A stretch of DNA of 64,000 nucleotides, from assembly GCF_016612995.1 (NCBI RefSeq), contig NZ_JAEOAH010000006.1, forward strand, positions 62,001-126,000, written 5' to 3'. The stretch's first letter is position 1, and each line of letters begins with the position of its first letter. Below, one piece after another: positions 62,728-64,000 of this stretch. The position numbers and the translations under genes were made by a program. This DNA is from Viridibacillus soli (GTDB taxonomy: Bacteria > Bacillota > Bacilli > Bacillales_A > Planococcaceae). The notes under the pieces are model-generated. The model made no database searches. It saw only the letters and a program-made list of their open reading frames with translations, and had not been told where the DNA came from.

Positions 62728-64000
62728 ATGAAGAACAATTGGGCACATGCGTCTAAGCAATATTTACTACATCCATATACTCTCGCACTCATCGTGCTAT
62801 TTATTAAAATAATTGCCTTTCGCACAGTGATATTCCACAACCGTTCCGTGCTGCAAATTGTGCTATTAGAGTATCCAATATGGGCGTTGATGATGACCCT
62901 TATCATCGTACTATTTAAAAAGCGGACATGGCTTGCTGTATGGATTTTCAATGCCGTTTTATCCGCATTATTTATTGTCATATTGTATTACACACGGTAT
63001 TTTTCAACTCTACCGTCTTATTATGATGTGAAGCAAATTTACCAATCGCACTCAGTCGGTGGAACCGTTGCTTTACTCGGTACCCCTTATGACTATTTAT
63101 TTTTCCTGGATGTTATTTTGATTCTACCGTTGATAAAATATTTCACAAAAGATCGACAGTCACTTTACTTCAAAGGGGCTAGAAAGGGACTGCTTGCCTT
63201 TACATGTATCGGTGTCATTACGACCTCCCTTGCATTCAGACAACCACTCATTGATGTGTCTTATTTTGCAAAAGAAAATGGCTATTTGCAAACGCAAATC
63301 GTCCAACTCTATGAACGTAGCTTCGGCATCGCACTAGCTACTAAAGAAAAGCTAATTGACGCCGATCTTGAAAAACTAAAAGGTAATGACTATGTACCAT
63401 TTAATGAGCACAACACATTTGGCGTCGCTAAAAACCGTAATGTCTTTGTGATCCAAGTAGAATCATTGCAAAACTTCGTCATCAAACGTGACATTAATGG
63501 GCAAGAAATCACACCTAACTTAAATAAGCTATTAGAAGATAGTGCTTATTTCAATAATGTCTATCAACAGATTGGTGCAGGTAACACATCTGACGCAGAG
63601 TGGATAATGCATACAGGTCTTTATCCTGAAGGTATGGACCCTACTGTCAATTTACTTAAGGATATGGAAATTGCTTCGTTACCACGCATGCTCAGTGCAG
63701 AAGGTTATGGCACAGCGACATTCCATGCAGATGATATTACGTATTGGAGTCGTGATCAGCTTTATCCAGCACTTGGCTTTGGACATATTTATACTGCAGA
63801 AGATATTCCAGACCAGGAACCCATCGGCTTTGGCCCTGCCGATGAAGTGACATTCCGATATGCTGAAACCCAAATTCAAAGCTTGTTACAGCAGTATAAC
63901 CGCGTTTACGCTAACATTGTTACATTGACTAGCCATACGCCATTTAAAATGCCCGAGGAGTATGAATACCTGGACTTACCAGAAAACTTCAAAGACACAT
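62728..64000 (+). CDS. ltaS: Lipoteichoic acid synthase family protein (3' end beyond the window)
   Basis: 424 codons are present with no stop before the edge. Five membrane helices (residues 17-33, 45-62, 68-88, 121-137, 153-170) lead into an extracellular sulfatase-fold domain. VIQVESLQNF (E245, a Mn2+ ligand) and GAGNTSDAEW with T287, the catalytic threonine that carries the glycerol phosphate intermediate, are both intact; FHADDITYWSRD and LTSHTPF follow. It polymerises glycerol phosphate from phosphatidylglycerol on the outer face. Which paralogue (LtaS, YfnI, YqgS, YvgJ) it is cannot be said. ATG with AAAGGTG. Confidence 0.92.
   Translation, partial: MKNNWAHASKQYLLHPYTLALIVLFIKIIAFRTVIFHNRSVLQIVLLEYPIWALMMTLIIVLFKKRTWLAVWIFNAVLSALFIVILYYTRYFSTLPSYYDVKQIYQSHSVGGTVALLGTPYDYLFFLDVILILPLIKYFTKDRQSLYFKGARKGLLAFTCIGVITTSLAFRQPLIDVSYFAKENGYLQTQIVQLYERSFGIALATKEKLIDADLEKLKGNDYVPFNEHNTFGVAKNRNVFVIQVESLQNFVIKRDINGQEITPNLNKLLEDSAYFNNVYQQIGAGNTSDAEWIMHTGLYPEGMDPTVNLLKDMEIASLPRMLSAEGYGTATFHADDITYWSRDQLYPALGFGHIYTAEDIPDQEPIGFGPADEVTFRYAETQIQSLLQQYNRVYANIVTLTSHTPFKMPEEYEYLDLPENFKDT

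Overview
The window is ordinary chromosome of a low-GC, Gram-positive, Bacillus-like bacterium. Strong AGGAGG-type ribosome binding sites, T-box leaders, Fur boxes of the TGATAATnATTATCA type and orthologues of many Bacillus subtilis genes (ywnAB, yclNOPQ, niaP, sigV-rsiV, yuaF-floT, ywbLMN/efe, thrCB, glpFK, hflX) place it in Bacillales. Gene content, the archaeal-type ProRS and the dispersed GC-rich repeats suggest the Lysinibacillus/Solibacillus group of Planococcaceae, an inference from recollection. I see no rRNA, tRNA, phage, transposase or CRISPR array.

Layout. 0-7 kb: end of a Rieske oxidoreductase, ppaC, a repeat, a DUF7662-like/GNAT fusion, a deracemisation pair (N-acylamino acid racemase and M20 deacylase) and a CoA-transferase. 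7-10 kb: glycerol uptake (glpFK). 9.7-11.3 kb: decayed genes. 11.6-21 kb: niacin permease, thrCB, an orphan Maf-like protein, the YwnA repressor with ywnB and two matching operators, a ZIP transporter, an MFS carrier and a PAP2 phosphatase. 21-27 kb: Fur-controlled siderophore ABC operon ending in a heme-monooxygenase gene, then a peptide symporter. 27-36 kb: ABC exporter, hflX, putP, acyl-CoA ligase, chemoreceptor. 36-43.5 kb: T-box-controlled NhaC-family carrier, methyltransferase, Fur-controlled efeO-efeB-efeU. 43.5-54 kb: MacB-like ABC pair, sigV-rsiV, fumC, a PCYCGC lipoprotein, yuaF-floT behind a textbook ECF (SigW-type) promoter, phosphate uptake. 54-64 kb: MMPL transporter, hydrolase, a broken GNAT gene, histidine phosphatase, T-box-proS, tandem structured repeats, Nudix and AI-2E genes, and the start of an LTA synthase.

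Functionally the window is rich in iron acquisition (two Fur-regulated systems plus heme degradation), envelope stress (SigV/RsiV, flotillin, LTA synthase) and amino-acid economy (thrCB, NSAR/desuccinylase, two T-boxes, putP, peptide permease).

The most interesting signals are not in the coding sequence: the paired YwnA-type operators on a perfect sigma-A promoter, a probable tyrosine T-box on an NhaC-type carrier, two families of structured GC-rich repeats (one with compensatory changes in its hairpin), a cluster of DnaA-box-like sequences before glpK, and a chimeric remnant joining a gluconate-dehydrogenase subunit gene to tatC.
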